Shown one piece after another: positions 63,668 to 64,000 of a DNA stretch of 64,000 bases. This DNA is from Pseudomonas abieticivorans (GTDB lineage Bacteria > Pseudomonadota > Gammaproteobacteria > Pseudomonadales > Pseudomonadaceae): assembly GCF_023509015.1 (NCBI RefSeq), contig NZ_CP094975.1, positions 5,945,501 through 6,009,500 of the forward strand, written 5' to 3'. Every line of letters starts with the position of its first letter. Position 1 is the first letter of the stretch. The notes beneath the pieces were generated by a model. The model made no database searches, was not told where the DNA came from, and worked only from the letters and a program-made list of their open reading frames with translations. The position numbers and the translations under genes are program-made.

Positions 63668-64000
63668 TTAGGTACTTTGCCGATCGATGAGGGTGAAACC
63701 GGTGTCCACGCGCACCGGGTCGGCACTCCCGGCCGGGTGTTGAAAGCGCTCCAGCAGGGCCCTGGCGACCTGGTCGCCAATGCGTTTGCCGTCCACGTGC
63801 ACGGTCGACAAGGCCGGATAGACGTGGGCGGCGCTGCTCAGGTCGCCAAAGCCCATCACCGCAAGTTCAGCCGGCACCTTCACGCCGCGGCTGGCCGCTT
63901 CGGCCAACACGCCTTGGGCAATGGTGTCGGAACTGCAGACCACCACGTCAGGCGTGGCGCCCTGTTCGAACAACTGGCGCAAGCCTTCCCGGCCCACTTC
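63668..64000 (-). CDS. LacI-family regulator, N-terminus beyond window
   Basis: Only the last 110 residues are visible, reading inward from the right edge (EVGREGLRQLFEQ). They show the C-terminal half of a LacI/PurR ligand domain: PDVVVCSSDTIAQGVLAEAA with the ligand-contact aspartate, GVKVPAELAVMGFGDLSSA, and the STVHVDGKRIGDQVARALLE dimer helix, as in gluconate-type regulators (GntR of the LacI family). It ends at 63668, next to the two palindromes, so it probably represses the sugar-acid operon. The DNA-binding domain lies outside the window. Confidence 0.9.
   Translation of the reverse strand, partial: EVGREGLRQLFEQGATPDVVVCSSDTIAQGVLAEAASRGVKVPAELAVMGFGDLSSAAHVYPALSTVHVDGKRIGDQVARALLERFQHPAGSADPVRVDTGFTLIDRQST

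Overview
The window looks like chromosomal DNA of a Pseudomonas of the fluorescens type. It is GC-rich, dense with operons joined by ATGA overlaps, and carries short REP-type palindromes (GTGGGAGC...). The gene families are typical of that genus: an AcnD-type methylcitrate operon, an RND/MFS tripartite pump, GudP-type transporters and many one-gene regulators. No rRNA, tRNA or CRISPR array was seen. One stretch (about 23.5-43.9 kb) is an accessory island with AT-rich edges and a broken integrase.

Layout. (1) 1-4.4 kb: minus-strand methylcitrate operon for propionate: GntR regulator, prpB, prpC, acnD (acnD runs off the left edge). (2) 4.4-9.4 kb: a TetR repressor divergent from an EmrA/EmrB/NodT-type efflux operon, with a palindromic operator between them. 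(3) 9.4-16 kb: FetAB-like ABC pair, class V aminotransferase, a MITE-like element, a membrane diguanylate cyclase, a large cysteine-free hypothetical protein and a chemoreceptor remnant. (4) 16-23.4 kb: an outer-membrane porin, then an APC permease, two AraC regulators, an FAD amine-oxidase-like protein and a SnoaL-like protein. The two AraC promoter regions share the motif TAACATGTTA-N3-ATTGG. (5) 23.5-43.9 kb: defence island. It holds a gene-free AT-rich edge with 27-bp tandem repeats, a decayed tyrosine recombinase, a four-gene Wadjet (jetABCD) operon whose jetC is frameshifted at a dinucleotide tract, small orphan genes, and a two-gene unit. That unit pairs a 2208-residue DUF4011/helicase/endonuclease/DUF3320 protein with an unrecognised coiled-coil protein.

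(6) 43.9-58 kb: a probable catabolic and envelope-transport cluster. The minus strand carries DUF1302, DUF1329, YCF48-like and RND/MMPL genes, and an HTH-fused citrate-synthase-like protein that lacks two of the three usual catalytic residues. The plus strand carries an AtuA-like gene, DUF4387, an MFS symporter, an esterase and a second MFS pump. Shared operator-like motifs tie the divergent promoters together. I cannot name the substrate, and this is the best candidate here for an undescribed pathway. (7) 58-64 kb: a thymidylate-kinase-like pair, then a galactarate/talarate-type sugar-acid operon. It has an enolase-superfamily dehydratase between two GudP-like transporters, one of them frameshifted, downstream of two identical TGATTGCGCAATCA palindromes and a LacI regulator cut by the right edge.

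All calls come from reading translations and DNA by eye. Family names rest on remembered motifs, and no database search was possible.
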